A DNA stretch of 34,263 bases from Bacteroidales bacterium. GTDB taxonomy: Bacteria > Bacteroidota > Bacteroidia > Bacteroidales > UBA1715. A program made the position numbers and the translations under genes. Shown piece by piece: positions 17,801 through 25,660 of this stretch. Where the stretch lies: the NCBI GenBank assembly GCA_017618935.1, contig JAFZTG010000239.1:1-34263 (forward strand), given 5' to 3'. The first letter of the stretch is position 1, and each line of letters begins with the position of its first letter. The notes beneath the pieces were generated by a model, which was not told the DNA's origin, ran no database searches, and saw only the letters and a list, made by a program, of their open reading frames with translations.

Positions 17801-20800
17801 CCAACGTTTGTTCTATAACAAGATTTTCACTATTAGAATTCCATTTTACCGTCTGATCTGCACCAGCAGGAGAAATTACAGCTTGCAATGTTTGCTGATC
17901 TGATGGCGACATTACTGCATTACCTATAATTTCGATTGACATAGGAACTTCTGTTACTGAAACAGCAACATCAGTTGTTTTTGAAGGAACTGCAGCCGAA
18001 GCTATCGTCAACGTTCCTGTACCAGCAGCCTTACCTGCTATGGTAATGATACCCGTTGACTTGTCATATTCCACCACATCAACCAAATCATCGGCACCCG
18101 AGAATGTTAATTCTTTATTAAGGTATCGTGGGTCATCGAATGTTACTTGAACAGGGCGACCTTCACAACCTGCTCTCAACGTCAACGTACTGCTTGCGTA
18201 GTCCGTTGTAATGCTTGTCAAATCAACATTTACAGGAGAAATGGTAATCATTGGTGAAGGACCTTTCATTTCGTCACTTTCTGTTTCATTATCAGCAAAG
18301 TCGATTATATATACATAATATGTAGTAGGTTCTTCTATTGTCAAAGTATTTGTTGCCAAGAACTGAGCACCGTAAGCATTTGATTCCTTTGTTAAAACAG
18401 CAGGCGAGTTGTTACCTTTTAATTTCTTAAGCGATACGCTTGCGTCCGAAGGAACCAAATATATGGTAACAGGACCACGGGTAGCTGTAACTTGGATTTG
18501 GTCGCCAACACTATATTCAACAGCATCAACCGTGAAATCCAAAGCTTTCTTTGCAATATAAATACCACCCTCAGGAGTTGCAACCGAACGGTTTCCGAAA
18601 CCATCAACAGCGAGCAAGATAAGCGATGATCCAGAAGGATAATCATTTTGAGATAACTCAACCATTGATACAACGAACTGTTCACCTCCTGATACTGTAT
18701 AATGTTGAATTCCATCACACTCTACCGTCTTGTAATTTACAGACTCGTCGTAGGGGAAGATATATACATCACAATCTTCGTTGACAGTGAAGAACAACGA
18801 ACCATCTCTTGAGATTGATGGCTCAGAATAACATTCTGTAAATATAGGAGGAGTTACGTCTTTTACTTGACAACCATACGGAGAAGAAACAGAACCTGTA
18901 ACAGGATCGTATGCGTATGTTGTAAAGTAACCATAACCCAATCCTTGCATATCAATCGTGGTAGCTGTTTTTGCCGTACACTCAACCGAAGCACCTTCGC
19001 CAAGAGCAACAGCAGCTGCCATTGTTGAGTATTGAGGACTTACATTTTCACGAACAGTGAAGATATAACCGTCAATTGAACTCTTAACCGTGAAAGATGC
19101 ATTTTCATCAATACCAACCTTTGTATTCAAAACATCGGCTGGAGAGAAGTCATACAAGTACAATGGTTTACCAATTGAAATGAAATCAAATGAAAGAGTA
19201 CCATCGAACATTGTTGGCGCATAACCATTTGCATCAGTACCTTCCTTGCTGATGAAACGGAAATCGAATTCTGCAACTGCTGTTGGATCAATACCAGTAA
19301 AGTCAAGTTTGTAAGATACGTCTGACCAGCTTGAACTTGACAAGTTATTTACCGTTCTTACCGTACCTTCAACTTTATTTCCAAAGAAGTCAACAATGTC
19401 GATTCTATACATTACTTTGCTTGCACTTCCGTCTCCCTTAATCTTGAATGAAATTGTAGGATTGCCTTCCAAGTCCATAACATAGCCCGCACTCGAAGTT
19501 GACAATGTCATTTGGGCAGACCAAGTTTCATCGCCATAGGAAGTATGTTTCAATACCCCAGCAGGAGCATCTTCCTCAATAACAATCAAATTTTTGGGAG
19601 GATTAGAATCCGATTTAGCACCCGAGATATTTTGAGTTACATAATCGTTTCCATCTGCAAAATCATCATACCATCCTGTTGTGGTTCTCATACCATTGGT
19701 GTTTGCCAATTTAATATTGAATGCCTCGCAAGGACGACCATCAGCCGCCTTAACAGCAGACGAAGCAGCGGCCAAAGAAGCTGAGATTACAACATTGTCA
19801 TCAGTAACTACATGACCATCTTCTTTCGTTACTAAATTAACATTGTATTTAGCTTCGATAGGTGTTTCCAAATTGAATATCAACTTAGTTGCATCACCAT
19901 CTTTTGCTTCGATAGATTTTACAGCATGTGAAGTGTTACCTTCCTTAATTACAATAGCATCTGTGCTTGTAGGGATTTTCATTGCCGTAGAGAACTGCAA
20001 TTCAACTTGCAAACCATTGTAAGAAACCTTACCTTTTTCTGCAACAACATCAGATTTCTTTGGACACAAATACAAGTAATCAATATATACTTCAAAAGTA
20101 CCACCTTCTGTTTCTCCATATCCTCCGTATGAGTTAGGATACATCCACGAAGTAAGCCACAAAGCACCATATTCCTGTGTACTCTTGTATGATTGATAGC
20201 TCCAACCATTGTTTGTTTCCAATGGAATATCGAATTCTACCCATTCTCCTTTCTTCAAAGGTAGAGGGAACGAAGCGTTAAGATCATCGTATGTTGGTTT
20301 CGACAATTTAGAAGCCATTAAATAAATAGCCATACCTTCAGCATCAGAACTAATATTTGCCAAATACATACGTCCAACCAAACGTGATTTAGGAGATGTC
20401 AAATTAGTATTCCAAGCTTCATAATCATCATCGTTAAAAGTAGTTGTAACATCAGTCCACAAACGAATGTCTGCAGCTGTCTTCATATATAAGCATTTTT
20501 CATTTTGAGCGCCAGACCATGCAACTTCCGATGGAGCGTCAGTACCTCCATCAGCCGCCCATTTGTCATATTTATCAGTACCATATTCATATAGTGTCAA
20601 ACAAGTTTCACTACCATATAAGTTTTGTACTGGCGCATTCGTAAATGGTTTTGCCTGACGAGTACCAGAAGTAGAGGTCAAACCACCCGTATAGGATACA
20701 ATAACATCTTGGTTATTTGAAGTTATGATAGCATCATTCCATTTCAAAGCCAAAATTGTCTTATCCTGCAATCCTTCAGTATCTTCAAAATATCCAATTG

Positions 20801-22535
20801 TCGGAGCAGTTGCAACAGTACTATTGTCAACTTTCACCGTAAATGCACTTGCCACTGCACTGTTCTTATTAACATCTTTCGACCATTGAATATATATTAT
20901 ATTACCTGTTTGGTTAGAATATCGAGCAATCGGATATGGCTCCATATTGGTAATAAGGTTTGTAACCGCCTTATCTTCAAATGTAGAAACTTTAGAATTG
21001 TCAGTACCTCCTAATGTGGTTCCATTATAAGTCAAGAAAATATATGGATCCATAATTTCTGACGCCAAATTCAATGTAACAATTTTAGACGAAACAGAAG
21101 CTGAAGAAACAGAGATTGTTGTTCCGTTTGTCTTATTTTTTGCGTCATCGGCAGTAGGATACGTCGTCACGATAAATTTTCCTATAGAAGACGTAGCCGA
21201 AGAAGAAGATATATCTTTTGAGAAATTAGCAATGATGGCCGTACCTGCAGCATTTGTTTTTGCACTTAAGAATATAGGGTTCATATCCCAGAAGTTAGGC
21301 ATGTTACCTGTTAAGCACAACATAAACAACAACTGTGTTGTTGATGTATAATAAGCAGGATATGCCTCGGTTGCAGCACCATATTGCCAACACAAGTCTT
21401 TATAACTATTGAATGACTCATCAACCATAGAACCAATACTCAAACCTCCCTTGAAACAAGCGTTCTTACTTGAACCCCAAGAAGAAAGAGAACCAGTAAA
21501 CGGAGTGTTTCCGTCACCAGGACGACCATCCAAATAGAAACCATCTACAATATCATTAGGGCTTGGATATTTTTGTTTTGCCCATTGAGTAATTTTCTTT
21601 GCAAAATTATACGCCTCAGTATCACCGTACCATGCATACGCATGTGCCATACGCCAAGGAATACGAGCAGCGTCATAACCAAAAATGGATTCAAATTTAC
21701 CATCTTGTAATCCATTCAAATAACCTCCACTATGAGTACACCAGTCTGGTATCAAACCTGTTGAAGAATTGGCACTTGCGCTCATTATTTGATAACACTT
21801 TGAGACAACCTTATCCCAATCCCAATTGTTTGACCAACCTTCAAGTGTTTTAACTTGCGTAAACAATCGCATTGCATTCGTGATGAAATAGCATGGGTTG
21901 CTATAACTATCAAATGCATCACCTGGTTTCAAGTGGTAATCCGATTTTTCAACTTCATACGTCCACAAGTTTTGAATCAATGTTTGTGCATCGGTCAAAT
22001 ACGATTGTTTACCCCATTGCTTGTATGCCATCAACAACGCCTGAGCGGCATCCAAGTCGGCATCGGTAGCACCATTGGAGTTTCCACTAACTGGAGCTGC
22101 TACTTGGTGAGTAAAACCAGTAACTTTCCAGTTCATCACACCGTGACCGTTTGAGTTGTTCTGATAGTACTTCCACAACTTATCGAACATTCCCTGCGTG
22201 TTGTTGGTCGCATTATCCATATACACCGTGATAAGCATACCGTATGCTATACCTTCGGATACGGAAGTGGAACCATTATCACCTCCAGAAACGAACTTGA
22301 CACGAGCTTCGCTACCACTTTCCTCATAGTACTTAGATTTCCAAGTGTTATACAAAGCCTGTATCTTTGATTGTACTTCACTACCCGTATAGATGGTTCC
22401 ATGCGAGTAAGGATAATTGTTCGGGAACGGATATGTTGGACCCGCCGTTGCGAAACCAATTGCTCCCATGAGGGTTACACATAGTAACAATAGGTGTTTC
22501 CACCACCCTCTCACTTTTGTAATCTCTGTTTTCAT
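11865..22535 (-). CDS. Giant multidomain T9SS-secreted GH8 glycoside hydrolase (3556 aa)
   Basis: A signal peptide (about 1-31) precedes a GH8 domain (about 33-420) with SEGIAYGM (general acid Glu94), TDADLDAA (156-163) and FGYDAARIPWR (Asp288), the family's catalytic set. GH8 includes endoglucanases, chitosanases and xylanases; the specificity is not readable here. Next come two Ig/SbsA-like segments (about 420-640), two beta-sandwich regions resembling carbohydrate-binding modules (about 640-830 and 950-1130), further Ig- and BIG2-like segments (to about 1738), 12 Ig-like repeats (1739-2668), 8 BIG2-like repeats (2669-3382), a FIVAR-like helical segment (3383-3473) and a T9SS type A sorting domain (about 3474-3556, ISVKVVSATGKVV ... 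GFAQGVYKVIVETQNGTVVKGFVK). It should be exported by Sec, moved over the outer membrane by T9SS and attached to the surface. The frame is uninterrupted over 10.7 kb; no SusC/SusD genes are adjacent. It is transcribed alone, with its own promoter and terminator. Confidence 0.9.
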   Translation of the reverse strand: MKTEITKVRGWWKHLLLLCVTLMGAIGFATAGPTYPFPNNYPYSHGTIYTGSEVQSKIQALYNTWKSKYYEESGSEARVKFVSGGDNGSTSVSEGIAYGMLITVYMDNATNNTQGMFDKLWKYYQNNSNGHGVMNWKVTGFTHQVAAPVSGNSNGATDADLDAAQALLMAYKQWGKQSYLTDAQTLIQNLWTYEVEKSDYHLKPGDAFDSYSNPCYFITNAMRLFTQVKTLEGWSNNWDWDKVVSKCYQIMSASANSSTGLIPDWCTHSGGYLNGLQDGKFESIFGYDAARIPWRMAHAYAWYGDTEAYNFAKKITQWAKQKYPSPNDIVDGFYLDGRPGDGNTPFTGSLSSWGSSKNACFKGGLSIGSMVDESFNSYKDLCWQYGAATEAYPAYYTSTTQLLFMLCLTGNMPNFWDMNPIFLSAKTNAAGTAIIANFSKDISSSSATSSIGKFIVTTYPTADDAKNKTNGTTISVSSASVSSKIVTLNLASEIMDPYIFLTYNGTTLGGTDNSKVSTFEDKAVTNLITNMEPYPIARYSNQTGNIIYIQWSKDVNKNSAVASAFTVKVDNSTVATAPTIGYFEDTEGLQDKTILALKWNDAIITSNNQDVIVSYTGGLTSTSGTRQAKPFTNAPVQNLYGSETCLTLYEYGTDKYDKWAADGGTDAPSEVAWSGAQNEKCLYMKTAADIRLWTDVTTTFNDDDYEAWNTNLTSPKSRLVGRMYLANISSDAEGMAIYLMASKLSKPTYDDLNASFPLPLKKGEWVEFDIPLETNNGWSYQSYKSTQEYGALWLTSWMYPNSYGGYGETEGGTFEVYIDYLYLCPKKSDVVAEKGKVSYNGLQVELQFSTAMKIPTSTDAIVIKEGNTSHAVKSIEAKDGDATKLIFNLETPIEAKYNVNLVTKEDGHVVTDDNVVISASLAAASSAVKAADGRPCEAFNIKLANTNGMRTTTGWYDDFADGNDYVTQNISGAKSDSNPPKNLIVIEEDAPAGVLKHTSYGDETWSAQMTLSTSSAGYVMDLEGNPTISFKIKGDGSASKVMYRIDIVDFFGNKVEGTVRTVNNLSSSSWSDVSYKLDFTGIDPTAVAEFDFRFISKEGTDANGYAPTMFDGTLSFDFISIGKPLYLYDFSPADVLNTKVGIDENASFTVKSSIDGYIFTVRENVSPQYSTMAAAVALGEGASVECTAKTATTIDMQGLGYGYFTTYAYDPVTGSVSSPYGCQVKDVTPPIFTECYSEPSISRDGSLFFTVNEDCDVYIFPYDESVNYKTVECDGIQHYTVSGGEQFVVSMVELSQNDYPSGSSLILLAVDGFGNRSVATPEGGIYIAKKALDFTVDAVEYSVGDQIQVTATRGPVTIYLVPSDASVSLKKLKGNNSPAVLTKESNAYGAQFLATNTLTIEEPTTYYVYIIDFADNETESDEMKGPSPMITISPVNVDLTSITTDYASSTLTLRAGCEGRPVQVTFDDPRYLNKELTFSGADDLVDVVEYDKSTGIITIAGKAAGTGTLTIASAAVPSKTTDVAVSVTEVPMSIEIIGNAVMSPSDQQTLQAVISPAGADQTVKWNSNSENLVIEQTLGIVTANSLGEGSVTATSTVVGCTAKISQTFNITVKEAGLSAIKIYNPNADPALNVSDAQSPLVLDIRDSDVQDRFYLYTDDDEGSEPFKIVVSPSSYKVTSVSVESDNPSVATAEVAKQSGEYNITVFVTDAAEGVANINVYVNDDRTVKGVIRIVNGDAPCSAEAPTASPISATPCDNVTLKATVSGGTAVWYDSNNNELQSPALGKLAAGNYTYYVANNDGTCVSSKTSIAVTVTAVAAPTTSEAPAVTATTDDDVVLSYSGSGTAVWYAAATGGSALKTGNSYSVGTLTAGTHTYYVAKKDASGCESTDRTAVTVTVSQAACKTAAPTTSEVPDVTVCEGNAATLKATFAGSATAVWYEAETGGSSVFEGNTFATGVTAVGSKTYYVAKMDGCESETRTAVSLTITAKPSASIAANIEGEYCETVESVTLGATPATGTWSGAGVTGTSFSPKTVGDGNYTVTYTIGETGCQNQYPVSIKVTAAPTVTVTVPTTMCSGDAVATLTANPSTGTWSGTGVTGSSFDPKSGSSLVKYTYTEGACEVVKESEITVTNNPTPLISGLAESYCSGDAAVTMTAAPDGGTFKVNAVAATSFNPATATVGENTVTYTVTVGGCEGSAEAKVTVKAAPSINLSDVATTACAGEEVALTPTTGTWQGTGVSGTTFASSTADTYELTYTENADGCSASETVDITVTKATAPTATPAVVEINASAPVLTATGSGTIKWYDSENGASVGTGNSFTTSVATDAKSTTTFYVTNTDGNCESEKVPVTVTVTDCMTPAPTIADVDEACEGETVTLTATGTNVKWYDASEGGNLLGEGATLDVTAAGTYFASQEPESCESARASKVVSFKSKPAAPTATGASSCAGAELVAMTTVESANWFASQDAAALATATKSFVPTGVTETTTFYVNQTVAGCTSDFAEVTYTVKATPDAPTTAPATACIGKEADYKVSATGAGLQWYDANNSPLGTDATQVVSGVTTAKDYSYTVTQTVDGCTSAAATATLTVKALPTPEITLDAEYCSSSAVEVPLSASPVGGSFTINNNPATNFVPSSLGEGTFTVGYSYTDENGCTGVAPEVQFVVKDCSDPAVESVTLNKSDISLTVGDTYKSFVVTILPTDGIYNKTVAWESSDESVAIVSANGEVTAVGEGTAVITVKSTYTEGKQATCNVSVVKQIVPVSNVTFAAGVPTTVESNGTVDLSGFVTINPEEATSPEIEWSVSPETSASIENGVLAAGFVKSNTNVTVTVTVTAGGVTKTANTTITILKGPIPVTAITVTAPQSVQENGSFKATAKVEPSDADDPTYKWSVSNANATIDQQGNVTVIGNSGSSFDVVATANDGSGTSGSVTVTIVDQIFPIESVTIADGEYVVTESGELDLSTALSYAPQNASIQSIVWKTTSSYITVDETSGLVSGKSTSQPRDVKVTVTVTTLDGTSKSATVTVKLVKDPKYVSAITIESSLSKEAGSTFTMKKAVVTPSDADDVTYTWSIKSGNGGTIDPTTGEVTVTGTEGDQFVIIATANDIEHAVSNECTVTVLKQTIPVSEILTSSNTVTVTAGAESQTLVLSFEPDNTTQTEVTLRQSSAIFSYVQNDNGTITITGNQGGKATLTIKSTANAAVIKTVEIEVIEKVKSIVVSSLSGSNSVTVGRTIQLKADVGESTASNKQVIWESSDTEKATVSATGLVTAKASGMIQITATAADGSGVTGSAYITINTIPVTSIAADNVSIQSDATEAYIRATVYPSDATNKNLIYTVDNPEILTVGENGLITPLSEGTTTVTISAAEDIVSKTITVTVTPVRANKEYLIQCIDDKNWGAYSIYDKVKEGTIVVGTNPRRGEISPVIWNEFQKAWMDAQEVRYEEFATQSQVDAAAKKLLDAIKAMGADPTIEILAVEDVTINAKVYPTKVTDVVTVEADNMISVKVVSATGKVVAQEETAGDAIEINAAGFAQGVYKVIVETQNGTVVKGFVK
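11868..12117 (-). other. T9SS type A sorting domain (C-terminal, within GH8 protein)
   Basis: The last about 83 residues have the Por-secretion-tail pattern: VYPTKVTDVVTVEA, then ISVKVVSATGKVV, then GFAQGVYKVIVE and a terminal basic GFVK. These domains direct passage through the type IX system and are usually removed on surface attachment. Confidence 0.8.
12390..14530 (-). repeat. Eight BIG2-like Ig repeats in the GH8 protein
   Basis: About eight units of roughly 90 residues, each with the BIG2 scheme: an opening V-x-x-I/V-x-V strand, a V-x-P-S/E-D/A-A segment (for example VEPSDADDPTYKWSV, VTPSDADDVTYTWSI, VYPSDATNKNLIYTV), a W or equivalent, G-x-V/I-T and a closing T-V-T-V. Units are diverged, not near-identical. 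Many begin with (K)QxIPVSxI linkers. They probably form a rigid stalk. Confidence 0.75.
14530..17321 (-). repeat. Twelve Ig-like repeats in the GH8 protein
   Basis: About twelve units of roughly 77 residues. Two kinds are interleaved: a WYD type (TAVWYDSNNNE, TIKWYDSENGA, NVKWYDASEGG, LQWYDANNSP; four or more others similar) resembling the Ig_7/CHU_C-associated family, and a GTWSG type (ATGTWSGAGVTG, STGTWSGTGVTG, TTGTWQGTGVSG). Ten of the twelve keep a Cys near the start (such as CEG, CSG, CAG) and one near the end (GC/SCxS), a likely intra-domain disulfide; units 2 and 8 lack the first Cys. Confidence 0.75.
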
Positions 22536-22572
22536 ATCTAATCTATTTTTAGTTTACAATACAATAAGCCTA

Positions 22573-22580
22573 CAAAACTA
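22573..22580 (-). promoter_or_regulatory. -7 box of GH8 gene promoter (TAGTTTTG)
   Basis: On the minus strand this reads TAGTTTTG, an exact TAnnTTTG match 37 nt upstream of the ATG. A TTTG (complement of 22606-22609) lies 25 nt further upstream, somewhat farther than the usual spacing for a -33 element. Confidence 0.55.
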
Positions 22581-22694
22581 CAAACTTTTTTTAAAAAGTT
22601 ATACACAAATACATTTTTTCTTTATCCCTATGACAAAAGAAAAATAAAATACCCTAACTAGAGATGCAAAAAAATAAAAAAAAAGATGCAACTT

Positions 22695-24176
22695 TTAAAA
22701 CCTCAACTCTTTCACCGCGAATAATCCGTTCCCTTCGAACTCAAAATAAAGGGCGGTATCTCCGTTTTCGAAACACACATTGCTATTTACCTGTGCCCAC
22801 GTTGTTTGTGGCGTGATGGAAATTGTGGCAATTCGTTTCCCCTTGTATGATTGGGAAACGTAGAGTTTTCCTTCGGCAGTGCCACGATAAACGATGCCAA
22901 GTTTTGTGTTATTTTCAAAGTGAAAATATTTGTATCCGAATAATGTTTGGTTGCCGATTTCGCTGATAAATCGTTCCTCTCCCTCGTTGTTGACGTTGGG
23001 AAACGATTCTTCGAAGATTTTATTGGAACCGTGAGGCATTTGCCCGTTGGTAATATGGCAGGCAATTGCGGCAGGATAGCAACCTTCGGCAAGCAACGCA
23101 CCGCCATTTAATCCACACGATGTAATTTCCACTTGCGGAATACTGCCATCGGGGCGAAAATGAATTTCTTCGGCACAAGCCTGTCGGCTATAGTCAGATT
23201 TATGCGTAAGCCGATGATAGAACACGTACCATTTGTCATTGATACATTCCACGCTGCCGTGAGTTGTTCCCGTCATGTTCAGGCGAGTCTCTTCGGTAAT
23301 GCCGTTTATGCCCACATCACCGTTGGAAACGATTGTTCCGCCAAAAACGAAACCTTTGTCGGGAAATTTGCTTGTAGCATAGCATAATTCGTGGTTTTGT
23401 TTCGATGAATAAATAAAATAATAGGTGTCGTTGATTTTGCGAATAGAACTTGCCTCAAAAAACGGATGTTCCTCAAACGATGTTCCCTTTACTTTATATG
23501 GTATAATATGCTTTGGCGCTTCTTTCACCGTCAGCATGTCGTCTCCAAGCACAAGCATGATGGCTCCCATAACGCTGTCTTTCTTTGCCATGGAAAGAAT
23601 TTCTTCACGAGATTTTGCAAACATTCCCATCTCACTCTGAATGTATTCTTCGTTGGAAAAGAAATCAGGCTCTTCTTCGTAATCGTATTGTGTGCCGTAG
23701 TACACACGAATAACTCCATTGTCGTTGATTACTCCCGGGTCAAAAGGAACGTAATCCAACATGAGTTTCCCATTCGGATATTTCACAAAACCGAGAAACT
23801 GATATTTGCCAGCGGGCGTATCGCATACGGCAACGCTTATAGGACCGTGGTAACCACCTTCGCCTCGCTCGCCCGACATACAATAATATAAGTAATAGCG
23901 CCCGTCGTTGCCTCGTACCACATCGGGAGCATACATATATTTTCTATTCTGATAGTCAGGGTCTTGGCTTGCCTTGTAAATAACACCTTCAAAACGCCAA
24001 TCCTTCAAATCGGTGACTGGAGCAGAATACGATACGTAATCCAGCATACAGAATGTTTCTCCACCTTCTTTGTCATGTGAGCCGAAAATATAAACTCTGT
24101 CGCCAAACACATGGGGCTCGCCGTCGGGAACATATTCGTGCAACGGCAGAAACGGATTGAATATCTGTTTTTTCAT
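22695..24176 (-). CDS. GH43-like glycoside hydrolase without signal peptide
   Basis: The 493-residue protein has the five-bladed propeller signatures of GH43. The N-terminal base is probably Asp18 (EYVPDGEPHVF), the pKa modulator Asp85 (YMYAPDVV) and the acid Glu241 (FFEASSIRKI), with the usual blade motifs YYLYY and YYFIY. Residues about 385-493 form a beta-sandwich-like C-terminal region (KLYVSQSYKGKRIATISI). GH43 enzymes act on arabinose- or xylose-containing glycans; the exact substrate is unknown. No signal peptide is present, so it is probably cytoplasmic and acts on imported oligosaccharides. Its ATG overlaps the flippase stop by 4 nt (ATGA), marking translational coupling in the YfhO-flippase-GH43 operon. 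Confidence 0.85.
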   Translation of the reverse strand: MKKQIFNPFLPLHEYVPDGEPHVFGDRVYIFGSHDKEGGETFCMLDYVSYSAPVTDLKDWRFEGVIYKASQDPDYQNRKYMYAPDVVRGNDGRYYLYYCMSGERGEGGYHGPISVAVCDTPAGKYQFLGFVKYPNGKLMLDYVPFDPGVINDNGVIRVYYGTQYDYEEEPDFFSNEEYIQSEMGMFAKSREEILSMAKKDSVMGAIMLVLGDDMLTVKEAPKHIIPYKVKGTSFEEHPFFEASSIRKINDTYYFIYSSKQNHELCYATSKFPDKGFVFGGTIVSNGDVGINGITEETRLNMTGTTHGSVECINDKWYVFYHRLTHKSDYSRQACAEEIHFRPDGSIPQVEITSCGLNGGALLAEGCYPAAIACHITNGQMPHGSNKIFEESFPNVNNEGEERFISEIGNQTLFGYKYFHFENNTKLGIVYRGTAEGKLYVSQSYKGKRIATISITPQTTWAQVNSNVCFENGDTALYFEFEGNGLFAVKELRF

Positions 24177-25660
24177 CGCTTTTGTTTTTTTATGAAACTT
24201 GTTACCATATCATCAACATCTTCCGAAATATGGAAAAAATAAATGAAAGCACAAAAAATACACGTTAGTACGCCACTTTTGAGCAAAATGTTCACGATGA
24301 GACTTGAAGTTTCTGGAATCCAATAACTTATGCCGTATGCTATCAGGCCAAAAACAAGAATGAGAATGTGCTTGTAGGAGTATGGTTGCAATTGAAATTT
24401 CTTGTTCACATACCAAAATGCGCGTGCGTTGTAGAGTACTCTGGCAATACACGACGATATGGCTGCTCCCGTGATTCCGTGCGAAGGAATGAAAATATAA
24501 TTTAGCCCGATAATCACAAAAATGAGCGTGATTGTCCAATGCGAAAGTTTCTTGTATTGTGGCGAATTGCTCACAATGTCCTTGTTCACGCCGGAAGCCA
24601 TATCGCTTAGATAGAAAAGACCGATGAATACTATCACCCATTTCCCGATGCTATATTCTTCGGGGATGATTTGAAAGATATAGTCGAGATTGATACAAAG
24701 ACCAAAGAAAACAAGTGTGCCGATGATGAGTTGCGTAATCGTACTTTTCTCGTACAATGTCTGCAATTGCTTCATATCGTTGATTTTCCATGCTTCGGCA
24801 ACCAATGTCGATGTAATTTTTTGCAAAGGTCTGTTGGGAAGAATCACCATCGTGGCAAAATATGTGCACGTTGTATAAATTCCGACTTGTGCCAACGGAT
24901 TTTCAATCACAAGTTTCTCTATCATTATTCGGTCCAGGTTTATCACGATAATGCTTGCCGAAGTAATGATTATGCCGTACAAACTCACTTGAAATAATTC
25001 GCGAACCATTGCTTTGTCAAGCAATGAGAAATCGGGTTGCAGGAAAATCTGACGCTCGCCAATCAAGGTTACAATCATATACAATAATATAATGCCGTAA
25101 CTGATGACGTACCAATGCATAAAAGAGTGATAGTCAATAATTTGGAAGATATAGCAAATTATCAGGCATAACGTAAGCAGTCGCAAAACCACTTCTTTCA
25201 TTAGAATACCTCGTGTGGCGTTGAAGAGCGCTTTGGTATAGGTGTCGAATATGTTGAAAAAAACGATGAACAAAAAAAGTGGAATAATCAGATAAGAATA
25301 CTCCTGCATCAAGTTACCGCTTTTACTGCTGTTTTCGGTAATGAACGATTCCGTCAGGAAATACACGCCAATCATAATGAGCGACGCAATTGCGACGACA
25401 ACGAGCGTAAGGAACAAGAATCCGTTGTGTTTCTTGCTTTCGTCACGAAAATAGGGAAACATTCGGGTAATGGTGTTTTGAAATCCCGCCGATGCAAGTT
25501 GTGCAAACAACGTGGCATACGTAATCAAAAGATTGATAAGCCCGATTTGTTCCGCATCGAAGAAATGAGGCAATAGGAGAGCACTCGTCAGAAAACCAAG
25601 CCCTGCCCCGAGATACACCCAAAATGAGCCGATAATCGATTGCTTACGAACAATACCCAT
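24173..25660 (-). CDS. Wzx/MATE-like oligosaccharide flippase family membrane protein
   Basis: The 495-residue protein is almost entirely hydrophobic, with about 12-14 predicted membrane helices. It has the MviN/Wzx-like start (QSIIGSFWVYLGAGLGFLTSALLLPHFFDAEQIGLINLL) typical of polysaccharide biosynthesis or export flippases in Bacteroidota. Such proteins move lipid-linked oligosaccharides across the inner membrane. No glycosyltransferase gene is adjacent, so its cargo is unknown. It begins at an ATG sharing one base with the TAA of the YfhO-like gene (TAATG) and overlaps GH43 by 4 nt. Confidence 0.85.
   Translation of the reverse strand: MGIVRKQSIIGSFWVYLGAGLGFLTSALLLPHFFDAEQIGLINLLITYATLFAQLASAGFQNTITRMFPYFRDESKKHNGFLFLTLVVVAIASLIMIGVYFLTESFITENSSKSGNLMQEYSYLIIPLFLFIVFFNIFDTYTKALFNATRGILMKEVVLRLLTLCLIICYIFQIIDYHSFMHWYVISYGIILLYMIVTLIGERQIFLQPDFSLLDKAMVRELFQVSLYGIIITSASIIVINLDRIMIEKLVIENPLAQVGIYTTCTYFATMVILPNRPLQKITSTLVAEAWKINDMKQLQTLYEKSTITQLIIGTLVFFGLCINLDYIFQIIPEEYSIGKWVIVFIGLFYLSDMASGVNKDIVSNSPQYKKLSHWTITLIFVIIGLNYIFIPSHGITGAAISSCIARVLYNARAFWYVNKKFQLQPYSYKHILILVFGLIAYGISYWIPETSSLIVNILLKSGVLTCIFCAFIYFFHISEDVDDMVTSFIKKQKR

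Noticed and set aside
11865..22535. Many plus-strand open frames of 60-170 codons opposite the giant gene (for example 13957-14307 and 21855-22154).
   Set aside because: They are antisense shadows of a low-complexity repeat-rich gene, with no start context, no promoter and no recognisable domain; the minus frame has catalytic motifs and a sorting domain.
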